Position numbers and translations under genes: made by a program. Positions 13,483 through 25,922 of a stretch of 64,000 bases of DNA are shown here, in pieces (within the stretch, counting starts at the first letter, position 1; each line of letters starts with the position of its first letter). The notes beneath the pieces are model-generated. The model was not told the DNA's origin. It did not search any database and saw only the letters and a list, made by a program, of their open reading frames with translations. The stretch is from Diaporthe sp. PMI_573 (lineage: Eukaryota > Ascomycota > Sordariomycetes > Diaporthales > Diaporthaceae): contig JAJTUP010000038.1 in the NCBI GenBank assembly GCA_021399435.1, forward strand, positions 620,001-684,000. The letters run 5' to 3'.

Positions 13483-13533
13483 CTGTATGTATGTACGTTT
13501 GTATGTCCGTTTGTATGTACGTTTGTACTTGTG
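13483..13533. repeat. TGTATGTACGTT-like tandem repeat
   Basis: Imperfect tandem units of about 12 bases, variants of GTATGTACGTTT and GTATGTCCGTTT, lie 0.8 kb before the C2H2 factor start codon. A minus-strand frame across it reads as low-complexity His/Thr repeats and is not considered coding. Confidence 0.75.
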
Positions 13534-13839
13534 CGTCTGTGTCTATGTAGCCAGAGGAGCATGGGGGGAGGGGTGTGTTCCAGGGTAGGGGCCCGGGTGG
13601 TGGACTTTTGCGAGTGTGCAAGGTACTCGACCAGACCCCGGCCCCGGCGTCCCATCGTCCAGGGCCCTGTGGGGAGCCCATATATCATCATGTATGTATG
13701 GTTGCTTGTATCTAAGTAGACTATTGTATGAATGTGACAGGCTTCCCAATCTCCTGCACGAGCCAGAGATCTCCGAGTGCCATGCCATTTACCATCGCCC
13801 GGATATCCCAGATCTAAACGTCCTCCCGCGGTGCCGCAC

Positions 13840-14324
13840 CCCCGGCTGCACATCACACACCCATCCACCCTCTGTTCCACCCGGACTATATCAAATAGCT
13901 TCTTTCTCCTCCTCGGCCCCTCCCAGACATCATCAAGCCTCCCGTGTGTGCTTCTTCTTCTCCCCACAACAGAACAGGACAATACACCACGGTCCCTACT
14001 GCCCCATCAACCTGTGCCCACGCTGCCCGTCAACAACTCTTCTGCCAGCTCAACATACACGTCGACATCGACATTTCACATCTTCATCCTCATACAACGC
14101 CCCCACATACTTTACACTTGCCCCCCTTCTGCTCTCGCGCGGTCTCTCTGGCCCTCCTGCTCCCCCCCCCCCCCCCACGGGCAAACACGACCGAGTCAAC
14201 AGAACACAAGGCATTGACCATACTGTCTCGCCAGCCAGCGGCCGGCCCGAACAGCTGAGACTGTTTCTGTCAATCCGCGGCAAGGTTCCTGCTCCATCAA
14301 GCGGGATCCGACGTCTGAGCAGCA
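13840..14324 (+). promoter_or_regulatory. Pyrimidine-rich leader/promoter region of the C2H2 factor
   Basis: The 480 bases before the ATG at 14325 are strongly CT-rich on the coding strand, with a poly-C run near 14161-14176. This is typical of core promoters and 5' leaders of well-expressed filamentous-fungal genes. No transcription start can be fixed from sequence. Confidence 0.35.
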
Positions 14325-16169
14325 ATGGCGCCTTACCAACAACACCCTGCCCCCCAGAGCTGGGACCAGCGCTGGTCTCAACACCAGCCCGGCTCAGACT
14401 ACGTGATGATGAACGAAATGGTGGGCTACGACACAAGGGCGCTACCGTCCTCGGCACCGCTCCAGCGGCCCATCATGGCTCCGCAGTACGTCATGGAAAA
14501 CTCGTACGGAGACAGCCCGGTGACACCAATGTCGGCTTCAAACTATCCAGGCCACTCCCAGTTCGGCGACTACGGCTCCTACGGCCAGCCGTCGCCTTCG
14601 CTGACCTCTCCGTTCCAGCAACAACCCGACCGATTCGCGCACCGAACCATGGCACCGCCGACACCACCGATGGACTCGGACAGCCATTCCATCTACTCCA
14701 GGGACGGTCAAGCAACATACGCCTCTAGAGACACAAGCCGGAGGTCCTCCATGAGGCCAGTGACCATAGTGAAGCAGGAAGACAACAACACCCCAAGGAC
14801 GCCAAAGACCATCGAAGCCTTCAAGAAGGAGGATGGCACACTTCAATGGGAGTCAAACGAGAAGTTTGATTGCCTCCTGCGGATGATCCCGAAGGCCTTG
14901 AAATTGGAGGAGCCCAAGGACCAACAGCAGGCGCCAGGACCCAATAACATCACGAGTGTGGCAGTGAAACAGGTACGAGGTCATCCCATCCCAAGCCGCA
15001 GCCCCAGACTTGATGCTCACCGTGAAATCGCTAGGAACCCGGGGCCAAAGCGCCAGTGAAGAAATACAAGTGCGAATTCGCGGACTGCAATCGGAGCTTC
15101 GCTCAGAAGGCTCCATGGAAAACCCACATGGACACTCACAAAGGAGTCAAGACACACGTGAGCCAAGGATCCGACGCCAGCTTCCCGGGGGCTTCGACAC
15201 TGACTGGTAATCAACAGCAGTGTGACGTTTGCGGTATTTGGGTTTCCCAGGCAGGAAACCTCCAAGTAGGTGCCCCAGCTGTGCACTCGACTGGGACAAC
15301 AGACCCGGGTCGAATTACGCAGGACACTTTATCTGACGATGCCTGACAGACACACAAACGGTGCCACACGGAAGAGAAGCCGTTTGCATGCGGAATTTGT
15401 GGGAAGTTGTTCAAGCAGAGGGGGAATGTCAAGCCGCACATCGAGAATGTCCACGAGAAGAAGAACAAATCCGTCTGTAACTTCCCTCGTTGCGGCAAGA
15501 ACTTCACGACCATAGGGAATCTGAAGGTCAGTGCCAGACTCCAGCAATGATGGAGCACATTCTCCTGTCAGATCTTCTTACTTTCCTCAGGCCGTGGCAC
15601 TAACCATTTTTGTTCATCTTGAGTAGAACCACATAGGCAAAGTCCACAAACAAAAGCTCGACGAAATGCTCTACAAGGTGGAACACTTGCGCGAGAACGA
15701 GAAGCTTGACGACAGCTGGGTCCAGCTTTTCCAGGAATACCGCGTTATTTTCAAGAATAGCAACAAGGGCATCAAGGGCCGAGGCCACAAGGGTTCGAAG
15801 ACACTGAAGCACGAACAGATGGCGGTCAGGACCAGGACCAGGACCAACTCAAGGCGACAGGCAACCCAACAGATGACACCTGAGAGTCCAGAGCCGACCC
15901 ATGTTGGCGATGTCGCCCACGGCAGGTCGCAATATTACGACCATCATCAGCCCACCCAACCACCATTTCACGGTCTCCCATTGCCTGCACAACAACAGGC
16001 TCAACCGCAGTTCCATGGCCTTCCGCTGCCTGCTCAGCAGCAGCAACAGCAACAACAACAGGCTCCTCATTTTGCATCCATGCCGATGCATCACGCGCCG
16101 ACGCCACCATACCATGCCCTACCTCAGCCTATGGCGACCAACATGGGATGGCCAACACAATACCAATAG
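14325..16169 (+). CDS. C2H2 zinc-finger transcription factor with Azf1-like four-finger array
   Basis: Five exons: 14325-14972, 15035-15157, 15218-15265, 15350-15526 and 15627-16169. All junctions are in phase 0 with GT..AG introns of 60-100 bp, giving 512 residues. The ATG at 14325 opens a Gln/Pro/Ser-rich N-terminus. Four C2H2 fingers lie at about residues 229-251 (C-X4-C), 259-279 (C-X2-C), 287-308 (C-X2-C) and 316-339 (C-X4-C), each with the H-X3-4-H half. Introns cut between and through fingers. The C2, C2, C4-type closing order and the final GNLKNH...VH finger recall yeast Azf1. The C-terminus has basic stretches, a TRTRTR run and a CAG/CAA-coded polyglutamine near 16041-16062. The protein should bind DNA in the nucleus; targets are unknown. 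It is the only supported gene in about 19 kb. Confidence 0.88.
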
Positions 16170-17720
16170 ACGTGCAGGTCGCCGCCCCCATCGCGCTTGA
16201 ACAATGAACAACATCGCATTTCACGGGGCGTTCCTGAGGGCCAAGACAGATGCATGGACACGACGGTTACACGGATTTACGGACATGAATGAGCACGGTG
16301 CAATCGCACCCGGATGAATTAACAACATCGACAACAACAAAACAACAAAACAATAATGGCGTCGGGGAACGGTGGTGTAGATAAAACCAAAAAGGCAAAT
16401 CGGACAAAAGGGACGGACCGGAATGGGGCAACGGACACGCGCGACCAAGGCATTACGAATCCCGGGGCTGGGCGTTCAAACATGACATACCAGAGTCATC
16501 ACGAACGGTCAGATCAAAAGTGTGTTGGGCAAAGGAAAGCCAGGACGGCGGCATTCCACACAAGCCCGAGCTATTAGGCCAGGACGGCGTACATGTGGGA
16601 TCAACTTTTCCTTCTGCTCTGGAGCGGCTGCTTACCATGATCCGTACGCAACTTGTGTTTTTCTTGCTTGCATCTTTTCCTTTTCACTCCTCTTCAACAC
16701 ACATCCACAGCGTGTACAACAGCGCTTACCCTCGTACTGGAGGGGGCCTGCATTCCAAACATCATGTACACTCTAGCGAGGCATTGTAGCCTCTTTTCAA
16801 GTTTGTTTTTGTCTTGTTTTCTGTTTCTTGTTTCTTCACCTGGGTTTTCCAAGTCTGTTTGTTTGAATTTTCCACGAACTCTGGGGACTCGATACCAATA
16901 TCATTATGAAATGATTGCCATCTATATACATAACATACAAAGGGATAGGGAGCGAGCGCGGTGGGTTACCAAAAAACCGGAGTGGCAAAGGGGAAGAGGG
17001 GGGATGGAATCACCAACGGGCATGCCCTTGGATGTTGGGGAGACGGAAACCCAGAGACACGCAATATCGGACGTCCCGGCACTCTGCGGCACGAGGATGG
17101 CGGAAGCCGCGTTGTCAATACTGTATAATGTATCTTGTCGTCAGAATTGACAAAGGCACCTCGAGCCCAAACTATTGAGGAAAATGGCTGCCAGACCTTG
17201 ATCGTTGAGCGTTCAATTGAAACAACCGTAGAACTTGAAGGATTGTACTAATGGCTCTGCTACTGGGAGCCAATTCCGAGCACGGCATACCCAAGAGATT
17301 TGGAGATAACAAAAACCCTCATGACTGCGATAAGACGCCTCAAGAAAAGCACTCCCCTCGAAGCCATAATGTGCGGATTCTCGAAGTATGCATCGTGATA
17401 CCGTGATCTGCCTTTCGATCACAAGCCACTGCTGCTACATGCTCATTACTTGCGAATCCTGAAAGCGGGTGAGGTTACATGGCGGGCTCACAACACTCTA
17501 GAGTAATCAAACACAATCCCTAAATCAGCATTCAAATGACCTGATCCACCTGCAGCCCAGCCCAGCAGTCACTAACCGCACTGCCATGGGAACTATCACT
17601 TGCACCAAGATGTGTGTCTCGCTTCTATAATTCCACCACCAAGACAAAGAGCAAGTAAGAAGAGCCCAGAGCGCAAGCCCCTCAAGTGCTCTCTTCTGGG
17701 TCCCCCCCGGGGCAGACAAA

Positions 17721-17753
<33 letters not shown>
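17721..17753. repeat. (CAGC)n microsatellite
   Basis: About eight perfect tandem CAGC (CCAG) units lie in non-coding DNA. Confidence 0.9.
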
Positions 17754-19470
17754 CAAGGCGCAAAAATTACGTGGGCCGTCAGCGTTTGCATGGCCCCCAG
17801 GCAGCCCAAATCTAACATCTCAGATACGCGAGGTGTGGGGGACTCGTCGGCTGCGTCCGTGCAGGAGGGCCCGACAGATCGAGGGGGTGGGTGCCGCTGT
17901 CCGTACAGGCGCGCCGACACACACACACAGGAGGAGGGATGGATGGATTTCCCCGTCCTGTGTGTGCCTTGCTTCCCCGGTTTTCTGACCACCCCCTAGC
18001 TAGGTGCCCAGCCCAGCACCCAACACCTGGGCACACCCACTCACCCACACACTACCACCTCGTCTATCTCTGCCGCTCACTTAGCCATCCCTTCCTGTGG
18101 CTTTGACGTGCAATTACCGTGAAAGCAAGGCACACCGTTGCAAAAAAGGACAACCCGCCCTGTTCTCCTCTCCTTGTCCCCTGCCCGATGATACGATTTG
18201 CGGGAAAAAGCTTTTCTGGCTTGTCACAGCTCGGAATGAATTGAGTGAGTGAGTGATGTGTCCCCTGCAGAAGGTTCCGCAACCGAGCGGCGCCAAGGGA
18301 GATTGGGGGGATGGGCAAACGACTTCAGGTTTTCTGTCGATAGATTCCCTAATCTGATACCTCGAAGATCGCGGCGGGATCGCGGCAAGGAGGGTTGGAC
18401 AACACACACGAGAGCCGAGGTGCGGTGACACAACCACCATACCCCCATCTCAAACTACACAAGTACCCTGTGGACTGGTGGTACGTGCGCGTGTATGTAC
18501 CACGCGGCACAGGGCGTTCTTCTATAGGGCCAGTGGCCAAGATCGGCTAAGACGTCTGTCTGCAAGATTGATTTGCGATGAGGCAGGTAGATTGATATGA
18601 TTGATGGCCCACCAGGGGAGGGGGGTGGGTGGACCAAACGAGACGAGACAGGATTGGCCGCTCAGCTCGCACAAGAGAGAAACCAGTACATTCAGTATGA
18701 ACTGGTGCTCGAGACTTGAAGAACAATGTAGAGGAGACTTTGTTCGCAGGAACCTCGAACCAGCCAATAGACCAAGCCTGCTCTTCCTGCTCTGCCATCA
18801 ATCTATGCTGTTTCGCGTGCCCGCACAATCTGAAAACCGATGCATCAGGTAATGTACATTCTATCCTGCCCTGCCTGCAGGACCTGGGGAAGGGAGGCAA
18901 ACAAGAAAAGAAAATAAACGAAAACCATTCTGCAAACTGTCATTGCCGACATGTGAGAGGGAGAAAGAAAGTAAAGATAAAAGAGGGGAACAAGATCTTC
19001 GAGAAGCCGCCTTCACCGCCTGTCAGGAACACAAAGGGGGAGGGACTAACCGATTATCCAGACGCGAGATCTGAAAAGCAAACTGCACAAGCTACCGCCA
19101 TACAAGGCGTCCCGCATCGCTGGTGAAAACGACAGCGCACACACACAGTTCCTGCAAATAGCGGCTGCGGCCTGCCGTCGCGGCCTTCGGGAGGGAGGCA
19201 CAAGCCATGCAAGTTTCACCGCCACACTCTACGGAGATATTATAGACTATGGCGTTCATGTACTGTGTATGGGTGTATGGATGTATCTGCAGGTCAAGAA
19301 GTCCCCGGGTGGGTGGTGCACATCTTTTCTTCTCAGGAACCTCTCGAACCATGATGCTTGCCCGCAGCCACAGCAGAAGTGACAGAGTCCAGAAAAAACG
19401 GACAGTCCCTGACCAGGGGACAATACGATAAAAGTTTTAAAAATAGAACGCCAGCCTGAGAGTCAGAGTC

Positions 19471-19522
19471 AGACATACATACATTCGTACATACCGTGCA
19501 AACCGACGTACATACATACCGT
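19471..19522. repeat. (ACAT)n-like microsatellite, interrupted
   Basis: Interrupted ACAT/CGTACATA units lie in non-coding DNA, about 350 bp before a longer and purer copy of the same motif. Confidence 0.75.
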
Positions 19523-19823
19523 ACATGGGTACTACCTCGAAACAAGATAGTCTTGATAGTCCACATACATCCAACAGGGCCCAGACACACCCAAAAGCCG
19601 GGATCTGCGCGGGGAATCAGACAACCGCCACTGGTATAAAGACCTCGTCTATCTCGGAAGGGTTAAAGGAGTGGGACACGAGCAGAAGCAGGCGGGCCAG
19701 GCCGCGAGATTGAAGGAGGACCCCCGGGCAGCTGCAAAGCCCACAGACAATATGCTGCCCTGGCCTGTGTCTTGGGCTGGGCTTGGGCAGCAGGACCAAG
19801 AGGCCCCACTCAATTTGACCCCA

Positions 19824-19860
19824 GCACATACATATACATACATACATACATACATACATT
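19824..19860. repeat. (ACAT)n microsatellite
   Basis: About nine ACAT units with one ATATACAT interruption lie in non-coding DNA. Confidence 0.9.
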
Positions 19861-20146
19861 ACATGACATATACACACCACAATCCCACATATACACACCA
19901 CACACCATAGTTCGTGACCTCAACATCACGATTCCTGCCCCGGTGACGAAGGTTCGGGGCTGGGCTGGGCTGGAACCGAGCTGGTCGCGCTGGCTGGGTC
20001 GATCCGGGGAAATTCACTTGATTCAGAATCGGCCGGTAACCTCCGCTCACGGGCCCCCTCCCCCGGTGGCCTGACCAGCATGCATGCAATGCCAAAAAAA
20101 CCCAAACTACACACCCGGATTCCCGAGCCAGCCCAACAACAGCCAC

Positions 20147-20171
20147 GAGAAGAAGAAGAAGAAGAAGAAGA
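20147..20171. repeat. (GAA)n microsatellite
   Basis: About eight tandem GAA units explain the poly-Glu and poly-Leu open frames on the two strands here. Confidence 0.85.
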
Positions 20172-21007
20172 AAAAAGAAATCCAAGAAAGAATATCCCAC
20201 ACCCCCAGCCCACACACACCCCCGTGTGCCGTCTCGTCCCCCGGAGAGAGGTGTGCGTAACGATGATAGACCAATATGCTCTCGAGCCTCCTGCCCTGTC
20301 TCTCGGGGACCTGGCCTGGGGTGCGGGGGACCTTCTGAGACGCGGGCTGGGGTGGGTGGTCCCCTTCGCCCCAGATACGAAGATGACGACGGGCGAAGCG
20401 CCCAACCCCCCCCCCCCCTCTCGTGCCCATCAGCCTTAGCCGCATCGGGGCCCTCCCCACCGGCCCGCCCACGTAGGCCCCTAGGAGCCCCGTCGCCTTG
20501 CGTCAGATGATGGGGGAGGTAGAGGGCGTGCAGTACGCACGGCGGTCTCCCTCCAGCCCTCTTGACGGCCGAGACAAATGATTGTGGAGCTGAGGACTCT
20601 CCTTCCTGGGCAGCAGGCATTATCGATGGGTCGACTGAGCCACCGGGCGCCACGGCCTCAGCGAGCAACTGGAGAGTGGGTAGATAGTGTTTGGGTAGGC
20701 TGTGGGGCCCAGTGAGGGACAGGGAAGGGGGTGGAATTGTCTGAGCAGTGCCTTTCTCCTGAGGCCAAGCCAGCAGCCCGTGGGTGCTGAGTGTTGTCTG
20801 ACGACAGAGGCCAGCGAGAGAGAATGGAAATCACGACCCCCCCCGTAGTGCCGTACTTTCGTAGCTATCCATCCAGCCCAGCCCAGCCGAGATAGCCGTC
20901 CCCTCGCATCGGGGCTTTCACTCTCTCACATACGCACCCACACACCTTCTCCCTATCTCTCTGCGGAGGCTTGCGCGCCCGGGCGGGCTGCTTCCCTAGC
21001 CAGCCCT

Positions 21008-22008
21008 TTAGCCCCCGTGCAGGGTCGACACGAACAGGATGTTGTCACCGCGCTGGACCTCGTACGACTCCTCGCCCTCCAGCTCCCAGTCGGCGTCGTT
21101 GATCAGGACAAGGATTCCCGGGCGGCTGAAAGGGGAGATTAGCCAAAAGGGCTTGAGCGTCAAAAGTCCTTCCGGGACTTCGTTTTCTCTGCGGATTGGA
21201 GGGCGTAGATGCATCAAGCAAACGCCGTGCGAGTGCTGTGGCGAAAACAAGAAGGGCAAAAAGGAATAAGACACATGACAAGCTGGCAGGGTCGCCGGCG
21301 AGTGACATGGCTGCTAAGCGACGGGGCAAGGGGGGAGGCGAGAGTACGTACATGTGGTTGTCCAGCACAAAGAGCTCTTTCCTGCTGTCCTTCATGACGT
21401 GCTGGCAGAGGTAGTCGATGAGGTAGGCGATGGTGACGGGCTTGCTGTCCTTGTCGTGGGCGGGGATGGCGAGCTTGTGTTGGCGTTGGTCCGAGAAAAG
21501 CATCTCGAGGCCGCCCCTGAGGCCGGTCAGTACAGGACTTCTTTTCCGTTTGCCTCTTGATTTTCGTCTCCCACCCTGCCCCTTTTCGCCACGGAGATCG
21601 GGACGCCCTCACGAGTGAAGAGCACAGGAGACACTGCACAAGTTGTGCGCGGCAGTAGGTGAATCTCCTGTGCGACACACCAGGGGACTGACCACCTTGA
21701 GTCGTCCTCCTGACTGTTTGTCTGCCCAGATGCACTTTTGCAACCTGTGGCCACTCATTTGCCCTTTTGTTGGTGTCACCCTTGGGGTTACACCCCGCCG
21801 CCTTGGAAAACAACATGTGGTTGCGACATGTCCTTTTGGAAAACACTATGGTTGGCGGCCTTTTGCCATGGGTCCCCAAAGACGACGAACTGGTTGGTGG
21901 ATTGGTGGGTTGGTGGCGACTGAGGAACAGCGAAGGAGCAACAACTCACGAGAACTCGACGGTGATGGACACCATCGGGGTTTCCTTCTCAGCAGTCGTC
22001 TCGGCCAT
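21008..22008 (-). CDS. URM1: Ubiquitin-related modifier Urm1 (sulfur carrier for tRNA thiolation)
   Basis: Three exons on the minus strand: 22008-21950, 21516-21352 and 21125-21008. Phases match at both introns (433 and 226 bp, long for this genome), giving 113 residues. Urm1 is activated by Uba4, carries sulfur as a C-terminal thiocarboxylate for 2-thiolation of U34 in tRNAs, and can be conjugated to proteins under oxidative stress. The protein has the expected size and ends in the required Gly-Gly (…STLHGG). It keeps the family signatures GGLEMLF near the N-terminus and [18 protein letters not shown] in the third exon. The ATG at 22008 gives a 59-nt first exon. ELP2 starts 487 bp away on the opposite strand. 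The acceptor of exon 2 and both phases are unambiguous. Confidence 0.95.
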
Positions 22009-22495
22009 CGTGAACAAGGGACAGCAGTCGCCCTGAGTACGCAGTAGTCGTTTTGCGTAGGATGGTCGGTGCACAGTCTTTTGCGGCTCTGCGGGCGTCA
22101 AAGTGGTAGCGAAAGTTTAATTTTTGAGTCGGGCCAGGGCTCTGATGCACACTGTACGGCAATGAAGCTGGGGTGTTGTGCTGACAGGGAAAGGGCACAG
22201 TGCGGACTTGGAGCACAGTGTTGTCAAAATTTGGAGTCCGAACCATCGCCAACAGCCTCACTCACACGGTCAGGCTGCAATGAAGATACAGCGTAAGATA
22301 TAGCACATTTTCCATGCAAAATCACCGCTGATCGTGGATACAATAATTCATCCCAACTCATAGTGCATCGTCGGCAAAAAGACATCACAAATCCCACCGC
22401 CTAGATCCTGAACGGTACTGCCGCATCGTCTAAAAACAAGTGCCCCACTGCCTGCGTTTCCTGCCTTACACACATCTTATCATGTTCTGGAGACC
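22009..22495. promoter_or_regulatory. Divergent promoter region shared by URM1 and ELP2
   Basis: These 487 bp separate the two start codons of head-to-head genes, so both promoters and both 5' leaders must lie here. No distinct TATA box or named factor site is evident by eye. Shared regulation is an inference from the arrangement and the common pathway. Confidence 0.55.
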
Positions 22496-25179
22496 ATGAC
22501 TTATTACTCGATAGGCGCCAACCGGCAGACAGCCGCTTCAGACTGGGCTGACTGCTACGGCGGCGTCGTGGCATTCGGCGCAGATGTCAACCTCGCACTA
22601 TGGCGCCAGACAGATCAGAAAGTCTGGCACCCCAGGACCCCCGGGCACAAGGGACTGGTCAAGGCCGTCAAGTTCCTGCCGGCACGCCCAGACGACCAAT
22701 ACTCTCACATAGTCAGCGGTGGCGACGACAAGTGCGTCAAGCTGTGGAGACTGGACCATGCCAGCGGGGAGGTTGACGGCGTTCAGACTGTCGAGGACCA
22801 CACGGCCGCGGTAAACTGCATCGCGACCTTGAAGCCATGCTGGACTGGAGGGGCCAAATCAGGGTCCCTTTTCGTCAGCGGTGCAGCCGATGCGACAGTC
22901 AAGATCTGGACCTTCGACGGCGCAGAAATCAAGGTTTTGCAGACCATCCACCTGTCGCCCAAGTACCTTCCCCTGGCCCTCGCCGTGAGCCCACTCGGGA
23001 GCAGCAGCAGCACATACATGATCGCGTCGGCCGGGACCAAAGACACCATCCAGATATTCACTGGCACATTCAGCCAGGACCACTCCGACTTCCGCCTCCA
23101 GGCCACCCTGTCCGGCCACGAGGGCTGGATACGCTCCCTCGATCTCACCCCCGAGGCGCCAGACAGCCCAGACGGCGACCTTCTCCTCGCCTCAGCCAGT
23201 CAGGACAAGTACGTGCGGCTCTGGCGCGTCCACCAGGGGCGCGAGCTCCCCGTCCAGGCTTCCACGGCGTCAGACCCCACCGTCGGCGCATACCTCCCCG
23301 GGAGGTCACCGAGCAACAAGGCGTACCGGTTCCGGGCCCAGGACGACAGCGATTACTCGGTCACCTTCGAGGCGCTACTGTTCAACCACGACGACTGGAT
23401 CTACAGCGCCCGGTGGAACCGCAGCTCGCAGGGCGCCCTCCGGCTCCTGTCCGCCTCGGCCGACAACTCCCTCGTCATCTGGGAGTGCGACGCCGGCTCC
23501 GGAATCTGGGTGCCCGACGTGCGGCTGGGCGAGATCTCGCGGGAGAAGGGCGCCACCACGGCCACGGGGAGCATCGGCGGCTTCTGGACAGGGCTCTGGT
23601 CGCCGGACGGGTCGTCCATCCTCACCCTCGGGCGGACCGGGTCCTGGCGCCGGTGGGACTGGGACCCGCAGGGCGCCACCTGGGAGCAGGGCGTCGCGGT
23701 GTCGGGCCACACCAGGGCCGTCACGGGGCTGGCGTGGTCCCCGTCGGGCGACTACCTGCTCTCCACGGGCTCGGACCAGACGACGCGCCTGCACGCGCGG
23801 TGGGCCGAGGACGGCCGCTGGTACGAGATGGCGCGCCCGCAGATCCACGGCTACGACCTGAACTGCGTCGACACCCTGGGCGAGTCGCTCTTCGTGTCCG
23901 GCGCCGACGAGAAGCTCATGCGCGTCTTCAAGAAGCCCAGGGCCGTGGCCAAGATGCTGCGCGCGGTGGCGGGCATCGGCCCTGCCGAGGGACAGGAGGC
24001 GGAGGCGGACGACTCCATGCCCGAGGCGGCCAACATGCCGGTGCTGGGGCTATCCAACAAGGCGACCGTCGAGGCCGAGGACGACGACGACGCCGCGGCC
24101 GAGGCGGCAGCCGTGAACCCAGAACTAGACCGCGGCGCCATCGACCCGGCGAGCATCGTGCGCCGGTCCGCGCTGGACGCGGCGCGCCCGCCGCTGGAGG
24201 AGTCGCTGTCGCGGCACACGCTGTGGCCCGAGGTCGAGAAGCTGTACGGGCACGGCTACGAGATCAGCTGCCTGGCGGCGAGCCACGACGGCCGGCTCGT
24301 GGCCAGCGCCTGCCGCGCGTCGTCGCTCAACCACGCCGTCATCCGCATCTTCGAGACGTCCCGCTGGACAGAGCTGCGGCCCCCGCTCGCCTGCCACACC
24401 TCGACCGTCTTCCGGCTGCGCTTCAGCGCCGACGACCGGTTCCTGCTGAGCGTCGGCAAGGACAGGCGGTGGGCTGTCTTCCAGAGGAGGGATGGCGAGG
24501 AGCAGTCCTCGAAGGAGGGTGGCGGCGGCGGGGGTATGTGCTACGAGGAGTTCCAGTCCGACGACAAGGGCCACAAGAGGATGGTCCTGGACGCGGCCTG
24601 GGGCCCATTGATGCCGGACGTCCCCGGGAGGAGGTTCTTCGCTACTGCTAGCAGGGACAAGTCCTTCATCGTGTGGGCCACGGCAGGGAGCGGCACCGAC
24701 ACTGCAGACGCCGCAGAAGGGGCACAGAAGTTCCAAAAGCTGCAGAGTGTGTCCCTCGAGGACCCCATCACAGCAATCGACTTCCTGCCCCGGCCATACC
24801 AGGGGAAATATGCAGTGCTAGCTGTCGGCACTGAGAAGGGGCACGTCCGCACGTATCTCTGGGACATCCTTGAAGGCTCCGGGGCGCCGTTCCCACCGCG
24901 GCCTTCGAGCGAGAATCTGACTCTGTAAGTCCCCCACGCGTTACGAATCTATTCCAGCCTCTCACCACAATCCCTTCCATCTCTTCGCTTATGTCCCTCC
25001 GACTCTCCCAATGGACTATGCTAATGGATGTGCACACGGGCAGACTCGAACTCGCCAAGCCTATCCGGCAGCTCGCGTGGCGGCCAGGCCACGAGGAGAC
25101 GGCCGAGCTCGCCGTAGCAGGCGAGGACGGCTCGGTCAGGATATGTAGCATAGACGTCAAAGTGCTGCAGGGGACCTGA
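22496..25179 (+). CDS. ELP2: Elongator complex subunit Elp2 (WD40 protein)
   Basis: Two exons, 22496-24924 and 25044-25179, give 854 residues. The 119-bp intron has a GTAAGT donor, a GCTAAT branch site and a GGGCAG acceptor. Reading through the donor would end the protein at a stop two codons later and lose the final blade. The chain is a tandem WD40 array with GH…D…W/IW-type blades throughout, for example HIVSGGDDKCVKLWRL and LLASASQDKYVRLW. This fits the double beta-propeller of Elp2, and the length is close to the family norm of about 790-850. Acidic and low-complexity inserts occur near residues 500-545 and 670. Elp2 scaffolds Elongator, which with Elp3 installs the cm5/mcm5 side chain on tRNA wobble uridine. 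The codons are very GC-rich at third positions, which leaves long false frames on both strands. Confidence 0.95.
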
Positions 25180-25922
25180 AAATTTAGTGATACGGGCCCC
25201 CGTTATTCTTCCACGTGGAAGGAATATTTTGAATCCTGTACACACTCCAGCATGATACCCTGGCATACTCGGATGTCTGAAGACCAGAACAGATCCAGGG
25301 AGGGAACATGGCAATTAAGGACAGTATTTACTTGTAGAAAGCAGGAGATCATTGCCCATAGCATTTGAGAGGTGTCCACGCTTCGTTGTGCACACTCACT
25401 GTCAGACCGTGTCCAAGGCTCGTCAAAACACTCTGGAAAGCCTTGTCGGACTCAAGCTTAAGAACATTGCAGCATTCCTTTCGTGATGGCCTTGAGACCA
25501 TGATCTAAACATTAAGTACCGTATCTATATCGTACCATGCCATGCAGAGCTGTGGTCTGCTCTAACCGTATATATGCCATAATCTTAGAGATATATCCAG
25601 AAGTCGACCCACAGTTTTAGTCCATCCCAAACAGAGCAGCGATACCCGAGACAGCGAGAGGACCAGAGCCCGCAAGCCCTTCTCTCTCCCAGGTGGCTGT
25701 GGGACAATCGCCAATATACCAGCCAGCCTCTTTGGAGTAACCACGGGTGAGGCGAGCTCCGACCGTCCCCCATCAAGCATACTCGTCAAGTCCACGCAGC
25801 CCAACGAGCCAGACCCTAGAAACACATCTCCATAGCGACCTGACCCGCCCACAAGGTCGCAAACCACCCCGCAACAAAGTGCCCCTTTACGAGCGCACCC
25901 AAACACACGAGGCAAAGCCGCC
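25180..25922. other. 3' flanks of ELP2 and the small SPT-subunit-like gene (convergent)
   Basis: 743 bp lie between two converging genes. No coding or RNA feature is supported. Confidence 0.5.

Larger units (their letters stand above)
2131..14324. other. 12-kb gene-poor interval upstream of the C2H2 factor gene
   Basis: I see no reading frame here with recognisable protein similarity, splice structure or motif. Many frames of 60-290 codons are open because the DNA is GC-rich, but they overlap on several frames and carry no domain. The interval holds simple repeats (listed separately) and a poly-G run near 2441-2454. No tRNA or 5S rRNA pattern was seen by eye. Part of it may be promoter, long 5' leader or non-coding transcript for the transcription-factor gene at 14325, but nothing in the sequence proves that. 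Confidence 0.5.
16170..21007. other. 4.8-kb gene-poor interval between the C2H2 factor and URM1
   Basis: No coding sequence is supported here. Open frames are short or low-complexity: poly-Ser/His/Tyr shadows of microsatellites, and a 269-codon minus-strand frame at 19859-20668 with a leucine run caused by a GAA repeat. The first few hundred bases are the 3' flank of the factor gene. The CT/CA-rich stretches around 18000-20000 are simple-sequence rich. Confidence 0.5.

Noticed and set aside
13616..14728. 370-codon plus-strand frame overlapping the C2H2 gene start
   Set aside because: It spans the CT-rich leader and the first exon in the wrong frame; Pro/Ser/His/Arg-rich and without motif.
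19859..20668. 269-codon minus-strand frame with a leucine run that looks like a membrane segment
   Set aside because: The leucine run is the translation of a GAA microsatellite; the rest is low-complexity.
22837..24651. 604-codon plus-strand open frame
   Set aside because: It lies inside ELP2 in another frame, is Arg/Pro/Gly/Ala-rich and has no motif. It is a product of GC-rich third positions.
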